A stretch of 64,000 nucleotides of DNA from an uncultured Pseudomonadota bacterium (GTDB lineage Bacteria > Myxococcota_A > UBA796 > GCA-2862545): assembly GCA_903861005.1 (NCBI GenBank), contig CAIOSP010000068.1, positions 80,693 to 144,692 of the forward strand, given 5' to 3'. The position numbers were made by a program, and so were the translations under genes. Positions 37,466-50,696 of the stretch are shown here, one piece after another. The notes below the pieces were generated by a model. The model saw nothing but the letters and a program-made list of their open reading frames with translations. It was not told the DNA's origin and searched no databases. How positions within the stretch are numbered: position 1 is the first letter of the stretch; each line of letters begins with the position of its first letter.

Positions 37466-39187
37466 ATGGACATCGACGCGCTGCGGGCTGCCGCGACCGC
37501 TTGGGTCGCGCTCGCGCCTGCTGACGACGAACCCGAGGCGGTGACTGAGATGCTCGCGCGTGGCGACGACGCCGCGCTGCGCGAGCACTTCGGCGCCACG
37601 CTCGACTTTGGCACCGGCGGCATGCGCGGTCGCATGGGGCCGGGCACCAACCGCATGAACCGGCTGATGATCCGGCGCGTGACGTCCGCGCTCGCGCACG
37701 TGCTCGCGCAGACCCGGCCCGGCGCGAGCGACCAGGGCGTCGCGGTCGCCTACGACGCTCGGCGTCGCTCCGCCGCGTTCGCCGAGGAGGCCGCGCTCGT
37801 GCTGGCCGCCGCGGGCTTTGTGGTCCACCTGTCCCCGACGCCCGAGCCCACGCCGGTCTTGGGCTTCGCCACCACGTTCTTGGGCGCGGCGGCCGGCATC
37901 ATCATCACCGCCAGCCACAACCCGGCGGCCGACAACGGCTACAAGGTGTTCGACTGGCGCGGCGCGCAGATCGTCGAGCCCTTCGACACGGACGTGTGCG
38001 CCACCATGCTCGCGTCCAGCGCGTCCATCGCGGTGGCGGACGACGCCACGCGCGCGCGCCGGGTGCGCCTCTGGCCCAGCGATCTGCTCGGCGCCTACCA
38101 CGCGGGCGTGCAGGCCGTCCGGATCCGCAAGTCGGCGCCGCTGCGCATCGTCTACACGCCCGTGCATGGCGTGGGCGGCATCCCCGCGCTGCGGGCGCTG
38201 CGCGACGCAGGCTACGCGCACGTGTCCCCCGTGCCAGAGCAGCTTGAGCCGGACGCCCGCTTCCCGACGGTGCCGTTCCCCAACCCTGAGGAGCCCGGCG
38301 TCCTGGCGCTGGCGATGTCGCTGGCCTCGCGCGAGCACGCCAACCTCATCCTCGCGAACGATCCGGACGCGGACCGCCTCGCGGTCGCGGTCCCCGATCG
38401 CCGCGGCGGCTGGCGCCAGCTGTCGGGCAACCAGGTCGGCGTGCTGCTGGCCAACGACCTGCTCTCCCGCGATCGGCGCAGCGAGAAGGACCTCGTCGCC
38501 ACGACGATTGTGTCGACCGCCATGGTCGCGCGCATCGCCGCCCGCTACGGCGCGCGCTGCGTGGAGACGCTGACCGGCTTCAAGTGGATCGCGCAGGCGG
38601 CGCTCGCGCACGAGGCGAACGGCGGTCGCTTCCTGTTCGGGTTCGAGGAGTCGATCGGCTACACGGCCGGCACCCTCGTGCGCGACAAGGACGGCATCTC
38701 TACGGCGGTGCTCGTCGCAGACATGGCGGCGGCCTGGCACGCGCGCGGCCTGTCGCTCGCAGACGCGCTGCAGTCGCTCTACCAGACGCACGGCCTGCAC
38801 GTGTCGCGCCCGGTGAGCCTCAAGCGGCCTGGCTTGGACGGTCTCGCGGAGATCCGCGCCGCCATGAAGCGCCTGCGCAGCGCCCCGCCGCTTCACCTGG
38901 GCGGACGCGCGGTCGTCGGCTCGCGCGACGTGCTCCACGGCGTCGGCACACGCGCGGACGCCAGCACGTACGCGCTCGACCTGCCCGCCAGCGACGTGCT
39001 CGCGTTCGAGCTGGAGGACGGCAGCCGCGCGCTCATCCGTCCGTCCGGCACCGAGCCCAAGATCAAGCTGTACCTGGAGGCGCGCGAGGCGCTCGCCGAC
39101 GCCGAGGCCTGGGAGGACGCCGAAGAGCGCGTCGCCCCTGCGCTGATCGAGATCGAGAAGGACCTGCGCGCGGCGGCCGGACTCTAG
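37466..39187 (+). CDS. Phosphohexomutase (phosphoglucomutase/phosphopentomutase type)
   Basis: 573 residues. Alpha-D-phosphohexomutase superfamily: phosphoserine loop TASHNP (Ser150), metal loop DPDADR, sugar-binding GFEESIGY and phosphate-binding RPSGTEPK. The N-terminal LDFGTGGMRGRMGPGTNRMN is that of the PGM2/PgcA branch, which interconverts glucose-1-P and glucose-6-P and can act on pentose phosphates. All four active-site loops are intact. Starts 17 bp after the hydrolase gene. Its TAG stop overlaps the convergent kinase stop at CTAG. Confidence 0.93.
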   Translation: MDIDALRAAATAWVALAPADDEPEAVTEMLARGDDAALREHFGATLDFGTGGMRGRMGPGTNRMNRLMIRRVTSALAHVLAQTRPGASDQGVAVAYDARRRSAAFAEEAALVLAAAGFVVHLSPTPEPTPVLGFATTFLGAAAGIIITASHNPAADNGYKVFDWRGAQIVEPFDTDVCATMLASSASIAVADDATRARRVRLWPSDLLGAYHAGVQAVRIRKSAPLRIVYTPVHGVGGIPALRALRDAGYAHVSPVPEQLEPDARFPTVPFPNPEEPGVLALAMSLASREHANLILANDPDADRLAVAVPDRRGGWRQLSGNQVGVLLANDLLSRDRRSEKDLVATTIVSTAMVARIAARYGARCVETLTGFKWIAQAALAHEANGGRFLFGFEESIGYTAGTLVRDKDGISTAVLVADMAAAWHARGLSLADALQSLYQTHGLHVSRPVSLKRPGLDGLAEIRAAMKRLRSAPPLHLGGRAVVGSRDVLHGVGTRADASTYALDLPASDVLAFELEDGSRALIRPSGTEPKIKLYLEAREALADAEAWEDAEERVAPALIEIEKDLRAAAGL

Positions 39188-40911
39188 ACGCTCCGCAGCG
39201 CCTTGTGCAGCGCGTCGCGGACGACGGGCTTCTCCAAGAAGCCAGTGACGCCCGCGTCTTCGCAGGCGTGGCGGTCGTCGTCGAACGCGTTCGCGGTCAT
39301 CGCGATGATCGGCAGGTCGACGAACTGCATGTCGTTGCGGAGCCTGCGGGTGGCCTCGATGCCGCCGACCCGCCGCATGCGCACGTCGACCAGGACGACG
39401 TCCGGATGGAACACGCGCGCCGCCTCGACGATCGTCTCGCCATCGCCGATCAACTCGACCGCGTGACCCAGGCCCTCCAGCATGGAGCGGATCACGAGCT
39501 GATTGACCTCGTCGTCCTCGGCGACCAGCACGCGCAGCGCCGCGATGCTCGGGCCCTTGTTCGACGTGGACTCCGTCGGGTCGTCCTCCACCGTGGCGTT
39601 CACGAGCGGCAAGCGAACCCAGAACGTGGAGCCGGCGCCCACGCGGCTCTCGACCTCGAGCGTGCCGCCCATGGCCTGCACGAGCAGGCGCGAGATCGAC
39701 AGGCCGAGGCCCATGCCGCGGTCGACGGGGGGCTCTTCGGGATCCACGAACGGGGAGAAGATGGCGTCGAGGCGCTCGCGGGCGATGCCGACGCCGGTGT
39801 CCGACACCCACAGCACCAGCGTGTCGCCGCGGGCGCGGACGCTTAGGGACACCGTGCCCGACTCGGTGAACTTCACCGCGTTGGCCACCAGGTTGATCAG
39901 CACCTGACGGATGCGGGCCGGGTCGCCGCGCAGGCGCGCGGGCACGTCGGTGCTCACGTCGACCACCAACTCCAGGCCTTTGCCGCGCGCCTCCGGCTCG
40001 AACAGCGCGACCACCTGCCGCGCGAGCACGTGCGGGCGGAAGGCGCGGTTGCGGAGCTCGATGGTGCCGGCGTCCAGGCGTGCGGAGTCCAGCAGGTCGT
40101 CGAGCAAGGCCAGCAACGCGCCGCCGGTGGTGCGGATGGTCCGGATCCACTCGGTCTGCTTCGGATCGAGCTTGGTGTCGGCGATCGCGTCCGCCAGACC
40201 CAGGATGCCGGTCATGGGCGTGCGCAGCTCTTGGCTCACGCTCGCGAGGATGCTCGACTTGGCGCGGCCCGCGGCCTCGGCGCGCGCCAGGGCCTTCTCG
40301 TCGCCGGCGTGCTGCGCGTGGATGTCGAGCATGGCGCGCTCGCGTGTGTACGCTGTCATCAGGTGCACGAGCGCAGACAACACCACGATCACGGAGACGT
40401 CGAGGGGCACCTCGTACATCGGGGTGTGGGTCGCGGGGAGCAGGCCTCGCGCACCCGCCCAAAGCTGCACGCCGATGAGCGCGATGAGCGCGATCAGCGA
40501 CCCCAGCGCGCCGCTCGGCCCCGTCACCGCCAGGGCGACCGCTGGGTAGAGCGGCAGCCAAACGGTATACACAGAGCCCATCCCGCCGCCTACGGTGAGG
40601 GCGATCGCCATCTCGACCAAGGCCAACAGGTTGAACAGCATCCCGGTCAGGCGCAGGTTCCGGGTCGACCGGTAGATCAACGGGAGCGCGGCGAACCCAA
40701 AGAAGCCTACCCAGAGGCTCAGATCCATCGCCACGAGCTTGAACGCGTGCGACGCGATGTACGACGTGGCGCAGAGGGCCGACACCGTCGCGGACGACAC
40801 GACCATTGCGCGAGCCCGGGTCCGCTCGGTAGACGCTCGAGCCGCCACGTCCTGCGGGAGGAGTCGGTCAACCTTCGGGAGAAGCCAGCGTTGAGGGGCC
40901 TTGATGTCCAC
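39184..40911 (-). CDS. Hybrid histidine kinase lacking the phospho-accepting His
   Basis: 575 residues, GTG start placed directly after the upstream gene's TAG. About five transmembrane helices in 35-185, no large periplasmic domain, then dimerisation (about 215-285), HATPase (about 330-440) and receiver (about 460-575) domains. The H-box reads SVSQELRTPMTG: Gln227 (CAA at 40233-40231) replaces His. The ATPase N-box (INLVANAVKF), G1 (DTGVGIA) and G2 (GMGLGLSIS) are intact, and the receiver keeps AEDD, the phospho-Asp in LVDVRM and Lys in EKPV. It may act as a phosphatase, an ATP-gated partner of its paralogue, or a receiver phosphorylated by it (inference). Confidence 0.93.
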   Translation of the reverse strand: MDIKAPQRWLLPKVDRLLPQDVAARASTERTRARAMVVSSATVSALCATSYIASHAFKLVAMDLSLWVGFFGFAALPLIYRSTRNLRLTGMLFNLLALVEMAIALTVGGGMGSVYTVWLPLYPAVALAVTGPSGALGSLIALIALIGVQLWAGARGLLPATHTPMYEVPLDVSVIVVLSALVHLMTAYTRERAMLDIHAQHAGDEKALARAEAAGRAKSSILASVSQELRTPMTGILGLADAIADTKLDPKQTEWIRTIRTTGGALLALLDDLLDSARLDAGTIELRNRAFRPHVLARQVVALFEPEARGKGLELVVDVSTDVPARLRGDPARIRQVLINLVANAVKFTESGTVSLSVRARGDTLVLWVSDTGVGIARERLDAIFSPFVDPEEPPVDRGMGLGLSISRLLVQAMGGTLEVESRVGAGSTFWVRLPLVNATVEDDPTESTSNKGPSIAALRVLVAEDDEVNQLVIRSMLEGLGHAVELIGDGETIVEAARVFHPDVVLVDVRMRRVGGIEATRRLRNDMQFVDLPIIAMTANAFDDDRHACEDAGVTGFLEKPVVRDALHKALRSV

Positions 40912-42660
40912 CTATTCGAGCTCCTGCGTCAGCGCGTCGAGCGAGCGTTGTAGTGAATCTCGGGTCACCGGTTTGGATACCATGCCGTTCATGCCCGCGT
41001 GCATGCATTGTTCGTGTTCTCCCGGCACAGACCCCGCCGTCAGCGCCAGCACGGGGAGTCGCTTGAAGCGCGGGTCGCGACGCAGGCGGCGCGTGGCCTC
41101 CAGGCCGCCCAGGCCGGGCATCTGCACGTCCATCAGCACGAGATCCGCGTCGAACGTTCGCAAGCGGTCGAGGGCGTCTTGCCCGTTGCCGACCACCACG
41201 ACCGAGTGCCCGATCGACTCCAGCATGGTCCGCACGACCATCTGGTTGAGGAGATTGTCGTCGGCGACCAGCACCTTCAGTCGGACCCGGGGCGGCGAGA
41301 GCGTGACCTCGGTGTCCGTGGGGTCGTCGAGCGTCGCCTCGACCAGGGGGAGGGCGACCACGAACGTGGTCCCGACGCCGACGTGGCTCTCCACGGTGAC
41401 GCGCCCGCCCATCCGCTCCGCGAGCAGCCGGACGATCGACAGGCCGAGGCCCGCGCCGTGCCCGCCGTCGCGCTTGGGGTCGAGCTGCAGGAAGGGCTTG
41501 AAGACGTCCGGGAGGCGGTCGGCGGGGATCCCGGCGCCGGTGTCCTGGACGCCGATGCACAGCATGCCGTCGTCCATCCACGCGCGGATGGAGACCTCGC
41601 CGCGGACCGTGTACTTCACGGCGTTTCCGAGCAGGTTCACCAAGATCTGTCGGAGCCGCGCCGGGTCGCCTCGCATGCGCTCGGGGACCTCCGCGTGGAC
41701 CGTCGCGTGGACCGTGATCGACTTGGCGGCGATCGGCGCAAACAGGGCGGCCACCTGCTCCAAGAGCTTGGCCGGGTAGAAGGGTATGTCGCACAGCGGC
41801 ATCGCGCCTGCGTCCAGGCGGGTCGCGTCCAGCAGGTCGTCGACCACCGTGAGCAGCGCCTCGCCTGTGCCGCGGATGGTGCGGACCCACGCGGTCTGAC
41901 GGGCGTCCAGCGGGGTCTCCGACAGCAGATCGGCCAAGCCGAGGATCCCGGTCATCGGGGTGCGAACCTCGTGCGAGACGCTGGCCATCAGGTGGGTCTT
42001 GGCGCGGCTCTCCGCCTCAGCGATGGTCCGGGCGTGCGCCTCGGCCGCCCGCTGTTGCGCAAGCTCCGCGCGGCTCTGGCGTCGCGCGGTCGACACCACC
42101 AGCAGCGTCAGCACCGCGAGCGTCGACTGCAGCGCGATGCCCAGCGCGCGCGACCGCGCGTCTTCCGACATGGGCCCGTAAACGTCTTGCTCCATCGCCG
42201 CGATCCACGCCGCCATCGCGACAACGATCACGGCAAACGCAGACCACGCGGCGCGGTGGTTCTGCGTCACCAACACGCCCAGCGGCATGGCTGAGATCCA
42301 GGGCGCCAGCGGAGAGTCCAGACCGCCGGTCACCGTGATGGCGGTCACGAACCCGGCGATCGCGACCGCGGACAGGACGTGCGCCGCCACCCCGAGCGGA
42401 AGCCCACGGCGAAACGCCACCATCAAGCCGATCAACAGCGCCGCTGTGACCAGGACGATCGTGGCCGTGCCCTCCGTGGGGTGGGTGGCGGCCAGCAGCA
42501 CACCTGCGGCCACGTCCGTGCCCAGGAACACCAGCGCCGTGACCACGAAAGCGCGCCCCGCCTGCAGCGTCTTCACGTCGGACCTGTCGATCCAGCCCGG
42601 CGGCGCCGTCATCGCGACGGCACGGTCGACCAAGCCGGAGCTTGTCCTGGCTACGTCCAT
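40912..42660 (-). CDS. Hybrid sensor histidine kinase/response regulator
   Basis: 582 residues. Five or six transmembrane helices in 35-190, HisKA with intact SVSHEVRTPMTG (His230), HATPase with NLLGNAVKYT, DTGAGIP and GAGLGLSIV, and a receiver with ADDN, phospho-Asp in LVLMDVQMPG and Lys in SKPV. No known sensor domain is fused; the membrane part itself may sense. Directly upstream of, and clearly paralogous to, the Gln227 protein; both keep the GILGLADLL...DARQTAWVRTIR stretch after the H-box. GGGGGGGG 5 bases before the ATG serves as ribosome site. Confidence 0.93.
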   Translation of the reverse strand: MDVARTSSGLVDRAVAMTAPPGWIDRSDVKTLQAGRAFVVTALVFLGTDVAAGVLLAATHPTEGTATIVLVTAALLIGLMVAFRRGLPLGVAAHVLSAVAIAGFVTAITVTGGLDSPLAPWISAMPLGVLVTQNHRAAWSAFAVIVVAMAAWIAAMEQDVYGPMSEDARSRALGIALQSTLAVLTLLVVSTARRQSRAELAQQRAAEAHARTIAEAESRAKTHLMASVSHEVRTPMTGILGLADLLSETPLDARQTAWVRTIRGTGEALLTVVDDLLDATRLDAGAMPLCDIPFYPAKLLEQVAALFAPIAAKSITVHATVHAEVPERMRGDPARLRQILVNLLGNAVKYTVRGEVSIRAWMDDGMLCIGVQDTGAGIPADRLPDVFKPFLQLDPKRDGGHGAGLGLSIVRLLAERMGGRVTVESHVGVGTTFVVALPLVEATLDDPTDTEVTLSPPRVRLKVLVADDNLLNQMVVRTMLESIGHSVVVVGNGQDALDRLRTFDADLVLMDVQMPGLGGLEATRRLRRDPRFKRLPVLALTAGSVPGEHEQCMHAGMNGMVSKPVTRDSLQRSLDALTQELE

Positions 42661-42829
42661 CTGTTCCCCCCCCGGGGACCCGGTCGTGCTACCGATCGGT
42701 CACGTCCAGACTAGCACGGTTGCAAGCGGAGTCCGGCCAATTGTGGCGCAGCAGGGTCGACGGTGTCGTCGCGGTCGGGATCCTGGCCACGGCGGCGACG
42801 CGACGATCCCAACACGTTACCGTCCGAGC

Positions 42830-43549
42830 ATGGTGAACGTCGTCGAAGTCGAGGGTCTGACCAAGGTGTACGACGGCGCACCGGCCGTCGAGGACCTGTC
42901 CTTCGCGCTGCCTGCCGGGCGGGTCTGCGGCATGGTCGGTCCGAACGGGGCCGGCAAGACCACCACGCTCCGCATGCTGTGCGGCATCCTTCGCCCCACG
43001 CGAGGCTCCGTCCGCGTGATGGGACACGACGTGCACCGCGACCCGATCTCGGCCAAGCGCGCGCTCGCCTGGGTGCCCAACGACCCACAGCCGTTCGAGG
43101 CGCTGACCGTCCAGGAGCACCTGGAGTTTGTCGCCAGCACCTGGCAGGTCGCCGACTACCAGACGCTGGCGGAGGCGTTGCTTCGCCGCTTCGAGCTGCT
43201 CGACAAGGCGAACGCGCCCGCCCAGACGCTCTCCACCGGCATGCGGCAGAAGCTGTCGCTGTGCTGTGCGGCGCTGCATCGGCCTGAGCTCTACGTGTTC
43301 GACGAGCCGATGACCGGTCTGGACCCGCTCGCCATCCGTGAGATGCGCGGCTGGGTGCGCGAGGAGGCCGCGCGCGGCGCCACCCTCTTGGTGTCGTCGC
43401 ACCTGCTCAGCCTCGTCGAGGACCTCTGCACCGACCTTCTGATCGTGGTGCGCGGCAAGCGCGTGTTCTTCGGGCCCATGGAGGAGGCGCGGAGCCAGTT
43501 CTCCGAGCACCGGCTTGAGGACCTGTTCTTCCAGGCCACCTCGACGTGA
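42830..43549 (+). CDS. ABC transporter ATP-binding protein
   Basis: 239 residues. Walker A GPNGAGKTTT, signature LSTGMRQKLSL (variant of LSGGQ), Walker B LYVFDEPMTGLDP and the H-loop SSHLL. Closest in pattern to the ABC-2-type drug/Na export group (CcmA-like). A GTGA overlap with the next gene couples it to its permease. Divergent from the histidine-kinase pair across about 170 bp. Confidence 0.93.
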   Translation: MVNVVEVEGLTKVYDGAPAVEDLSFALPAGRVCGMVGPNGAGKTTTLRMLCGILRPTRGSVRVMGHDVHRDPISAKRALAWVPNDPQPFEALTVQEHLEFVASTWQVADYQTLAEALLRRFELLDKANAPAQTLSTGMRQKLSLCCAALHRPELYVFDEPMTGLDPLAIREMRGWVREEAARGATLLVSSHLLSLVEDLCTDLLIVVRGKRVFFGPMEEARSQFSEHRLEDLFFQATST

Positions 43550-45165
43550 GCCCCTGGCTCCCTCCGGGGCTGTGGCGGCTGATCCGGGTGCGCATTCGGG
43601 CCGCCGGTCGCGCGCAGCTCAACCGCATGCGGACGCCGTGGGGCGCGCTGTCGGCGCTCGCCACCGTGTTCTTCCTGTTCGCCTGGTTCCTTCCCCGATG
43701 GCTGAGCCCGGACTTCAGCCACCGGATGGACGCCGTGTCGGTGCAGCGCGTGGGGCCGTTTGGCCTGCTGGTCTTGTGGGCCGGTCAGATCACGGTGCGC
43801 GGCGGCGGCGAGGTGCTGGGCTTCGTCCCGGCCGAGGTCGAGCACCTGTTCGCGGCGCCGTACAAGCCGTCCGAGCTGCTGCGCTACAAGGTGACGGTGC
43901 TGTTCGTGACGTGGTGGCTGGGGGCCTTGCTGCTCACGCCGATCGCGTCGTTCTACGCGCACACGCTGCTGGGCGCGCTCCTGTCGGTGTCGCTGGTGCT
44001 GCCGTTCCTCCAGCTGTCGGCGATGGTGTCGGCGATGGTGCGCGACGGCGGGAAGCGCAGGCCGTGGTTCCGGGTCGCCTTCATCGCGGTCGCCGCCAGC
44101 CTGCCACTGCTCGCGCTGAAGATGGGACCGCACCGGACGCCCGCCATGTGGGCGACGCTGGGCGCCGTGCTCGACGCGCCTATCTCCGGCACGCTGCTGC
44201 TCCCGTTCGCCTCGGCGTCGATCCTGGTGGGGTCGGACAGCCTGGCCGAGGTGCTGCGCGCGGGCGGTGTGCTCGCGGCGGTCGACGTGGCGCTCGTCGT
44301 CATCCTGCTCCTCCTGGGCCGCGGTGAGTGGCTGGAGACGGCGGCCGAGGGCGCGTCGTACATGCAGCAGGTCCGGTCGCGGTACCGCTCTGGCGGCATG
44401 TCGACGTTCGGAACCGTGGGGTCGTGGAGCGTGCCGCGCTTCCCGCGGTGGGGCGGCGCCGGGCCGCTGCTCTGGCGGCGCTTCACCGAGCTGGTGCGCC
44501 GTCCGGCCACCTTCGCCACGCTGGGCGGCGTGATCCTCCTGGTGGCGGTGCTCGCGGTGGCCTTGCCCGGCGGTCATGGCCAGCGGGAGTCGTCCGCGTA
44601 CGCGCTCGCGGTCGCGTCGTTCGTGTGGAGCATGGTGCTTGTCCCTGGCGTGCTGCGCGCGGACTTCCGCGCCGAGCTCGACCAGATGGACCGGCTGCTC
44701 GCGCTGCCCGTGCACCCGGTGGCGGTGGTGGTGGGCGTGACGCTGCCGGTGGCGGTGGCCTCCGCGGCCCTGGAGATGGTGCTGCTGTCGGGCGTTGGGC
44801 TCTACATGCCGAACGTCGGCGCCGAGCTGGCCCCGCTGTTTGTCGTCGTGCCGTCCTTCGCCGCCATGGTGGTGTCGGTCGAGAACATGCTCTTCCTGTT
44901 CCTGCCAGTGCGCGTGGAGTCGGGCGAGGCCGCGCTGCAGTCGGTCGGGCGCAACCTCATCGTGTCGATGCTCGGCTGGGGCATGCAGGGCATCGCATTC
45001 GGGCTGGGCGCGGCCGCCGCGTTTGGCGCCATCTGGGTGACCGGCAACCTGTGGTTCGCGGCCACGGTCGCCTCGGGTGCGCTGCTCGCGTTCACGGCTG
45101 GCTGTGTCCTTGTCGCCGCGTGGCGCCTGCGCCGCTTCGACCCCAGCAAGCACGTCCCGCGCTAG
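43546..45165 (+). CDS. ABC exporter permease
   Basis: 539 residues, GTG start inside the ATPase stop (GTGA). About 10-12 hydrophobic helices in two halves separated by a polar stretch at about 260-310. The front half has the FVPAEVEHLFAAPYKPSELLRYK block seen in putative ABC exporter (PgpX-like) permeases. A second such block (DRLLALPVHPVAVVVG) in the back half suggests an internal duplication. Substrate unknown. Its stop overlaps the convergent PhoX-like gene at CTAG. Confidence 0.85.
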   Translation: MSPWLPPGLWRLIRVRIRAAGRAQLNRMRTPWGALSALATVFFLFAWFLPRWLSPDFSHRMDAVSVQRVGPFGLLVLWAGQITVRGGGEVLGFVPAEVEHLFAAPYKPSELLRYKVTVLFVTWWLGALLLTPIASFYAHTLLGALLSVSLVLPFLQLSAMVSAMVRDGGKRRPWFRVAFIAVAASLPLLALKMGPHRTPAMWATLGAVLDAPISGTLLLPFASASILVGSDSLAEVLRAGGVLAAVDVALVVILLLLGRGEWLETAAEGASYMQQVRSRYRSGGMSTFGTVGSWSVPRFPRWGGAGPLLWRRFTELVRRPATFATLGGVILLVAVLAVALPGGHGQRESSAYALAVASFVWSMVLVPGVLRADFRAELDQMDRLLALPVHPVAVVVGVTLPVAVASAALEMVLLSGVGLYMPNVGAELAPLFVVVPSFAAMVVSVENMLFLFLPVRVESGEAALQSVGRNLIVSMLGWGMQGIAFGLGAAAAFGAIWVTGNLWFAATVASGALLAFTAGCVLVAAWRLRRFDPSKHVPR

Positions 45166-46913
45166 TCGAGGCCCTTGAACGGCCCGATGGCGCCGACGTA
45201 GGCGCGGCTATCGATCTTGGACGCGTCCTTGTCGGGCAGCGTCAGCCGCGCGATCACGTCGGTCGCCAAGGGCACCTCGGGGGGGCAGGCGAACGCGTTG
45301 CGGTAGGTGAAGGTCAGCCAGGCCGCGCCAGCCAGATCCGGGATCCAGTGCAGACCGGCCCACGCGCCGCACATCGGGCCGGTGGCGATGCGAACACCCT
45401 TGGCGCCGCCCGCGTCCCAGGCCCAGAGGGTGGGCGCCGCGTGCTGCGAGGTGGCTTCGCCGATCAACACCTGGTCCTGGCCGGGGATGTACGCCAGACC
45501 GGCCGGGTTGGCGGGCTTGGTGGGGTCGCAGGCCTGCGCGCCGGGCTTGCCCGTGGGCGCGCCCGCCACGAACGTGTCCACGCGGGTGGCAGCGAACGTG
45601 CTGGTGATGAGCGCGCCTAACTGGTCGTTCGCGCTGGTCAGGCCACCGAAGGCGATCACCGCGCCGCACGTGTTGGGGCCCGGATCTCGGATGTCGCCCT
45701 TGCCGTCCGACATGGTGCCGCCCACGTTCGACAGCGCCAGGTAGACACGGCTGTGGTCGGGGTCGAACGCCATCCCTGTCGCGCCGGTCCACTCCATGGT
45801 GGCGCCGCGCGACGCCGCCACGCGGTGCGTCTCTAGGCGCGTGGCCACGGACTCCAGCCCGGCCTTGACCTTGAGGCAGGTCATAGTGCCGTCGACGTCG
45901 ACCGGGGTGATGGTGGGGTCGGTGCACATGCCACCGTTGGGCGCTGAGGTCTCGAACAGGTCGTCGAAGCCATGCACCGTCGACGCGAGCGCTGTGTCGA
46001 CGTCGTGCGGACCGACGCGACCGAGCGGAATCCAGACCAGGTCGGCGCCCGCGCCAGAGTCGTCGCGCACGTCGGCGGCGTACAGGTGGCCTGCGGACAG
46101 GTCGCCCGGCGCATCCGCGATGAACAGGTAGAGCCCGCCGCCGCCCTCGCGGCTCTCGGACATGTAGACCGTGCGGCGGTCCGGCAGCACGAGCACGCCG
46201 CCGTGGGCAAAGCGCCCCATGGCGCGCTGCGTGGTGACGTTGACGACGCCCGCGTCGGTGAACCCGGCCTCACGAACCCAGCCGTCCGCGTAGGGCGCGT
46301 GCGAAGGCGCGGCCGCCGGCGTGGGCGCGGGGGTTGGGACGGGCGCGGCCGGATCGACCGGCTTGGCCGGCGCCGACTCGGACTCGGTGGCGTCGGGGGT
46401 GACGAACGTGCCCCACGGCGTCGACGCGCCGATCGACTGCACGGCCGCCACGCCGCCCGCGCGCACCTCGGTCGACCCCTTGGCGGTCAGGGTGCCGTCC
46501 ACGCCCATCGAAAGCTCGGTCGCGTACAGGCTGCCTGCGGTGGTGGTCAGCACGCGCAGGCCCTTGCGGGTGGAGAGCAGGCCCGCGTCTTCAGGGGCCC
46601 CCACCACGGTCGCGCCGAACGCGTCGCCCTCGGACGCGAGCCGCTGCACGCGCACGCTGCCCGTGACGCTGCCGCGACGCCAGGACGGGATCCAGCGCAC
46701 GCCCCAGCGCGCCTCGCCCGCGGGATCGCCCACGTCGCCGAACGACATGTGGACAGAAGGATCGGTGGACGCCTCACTGGAGGCCGCCGCCGGCGCGTCG
46801 TCCGAGGTCGGCGGCGCGTCGTCCGAGGCGGGATTGCCCGAGCAGGCGACGCACAGGGCGGCGATGGCGGCGAGGCCTGACGCGAGCGCGGGTCGTTCGG
46901 TGGGATGGGACAT
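45162..46913 (-). CDS. PhoX-like (DUF839) lipoprotein
   Basis: 583 residues from the ATG at 46913; reading further upstream gives only shadow sequence of the carboxylase gene. Lipobox LCVAC. A low-complexity linker (PTPAPTPAAAPSHAP) follows a first beta domain. Residues about 215-570 match the DUF839/PhoX propeller: MGRFAHGGVLVLPDRRTVYMSE, GGGLYLFIAD, WTGATGMAFDPDHSRVYLAL and NPAGLAYIPGQDQVLIGE. PhoX enzymes are calcium/iron alkaline phosphatases; whether the metal ligands are complete cannot be judged here. Anchored in the periplasm or at the surface. Confidence 0.82.
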   Translation of the reverse strand: MSHPTERPALASGLAAIAALCVACSGNPASDDAPPTSDDAPAAASSEASTDPSVHMSFGDVGDPAGEARWGVRWIPSWRRGSVTGSVRVQRLASEGDAFGATVVGAPEDAGLLSTRKGLRVLTTTAGSLYATELSMGVDGTLTAKGSTEVRAGGVAAVQSIGASTPWGTFVTPDATESESAPAKPVDPAAPVPTPAPTPAAAPSHAPYADGWVREAGFTDAGVVNVTTQRAMGRFAHGGVLVLPDRRTVYMSESREGGGGLYLFIADAPGDLSAGHLYAADVRDDSGAGADLVWIPLGRVGPHDVDTALASTVHGFDDLFETSAPNGGMCTDPTITPVDVDGTMTCLKVKAGLESVATRLETHRVAASRGATMEWTGATGMAFDPDHSRVYLALSNVGGTMSDGKGDIRDPGPNTCGAVIAFGGLTSANDQLGALITSTFAATRVDTFVAGAPTGKPGAQACDPTKPANPAGLAYIPGQDQVLIGEATSQHAAPTLWAWDAGGAKGVRIATGPMCGAWAGLHWIPDLAGAAWLTFTYRNAFACPPEVPLATDVIARLTLPDKDASKIDSRAYVGAIGPFKGLD

Positions 46914-46963
46914 GGCGCACCCGTATAACACCTCGCTTTGCGAGTCGTTGTTGAGTTCGCCCG

Positions 46964-46997
46964 TTGACCTCAGGCGCGGCGTTGATATGAATGTCAA
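46964..46997 (+). promoter_or_regulatory. Promoter and operator-like palindrome of the carboxylase operon
   Basis: TTGACC (46964-46969), 16-base spacer, TATGAA (46986-46991). A 16-base symmetric site TTGATATGAATGTCAA (46982-46997, form TTGAnATnnATnTCAA) overlaps the -10, as expected for a repressor site. Confidence 0.5.
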
Positions 46998-47015
46998 TGT
47001 CTCGCCGAGGGCTCC

Positions 47016-48608
<1,593 letters not shown>

Positions 48609-48617
48609 GACACTCGC

Positions 48618-50606
<1,989 letters not shown>

Positions 50607-50617
50607 GGGCCTCTGCG

Positions 50618-50642
50618 GCGCTCGGACCGCGAGTCTGAGCGC
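50618..50642 (+). terminator. Hairpin after the carboxylase operon
   Basis: Stem GCGCTC / GAGCGC with inner GAC / GTC and one mismatch. No T tract. Confidence 0.45.
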
Positions 50643-50696
50643 GCCGGAGCAAGCCGCGATGGGGTACTCCTCCGCGTGCGAGCGGAGGTTCGTGTC

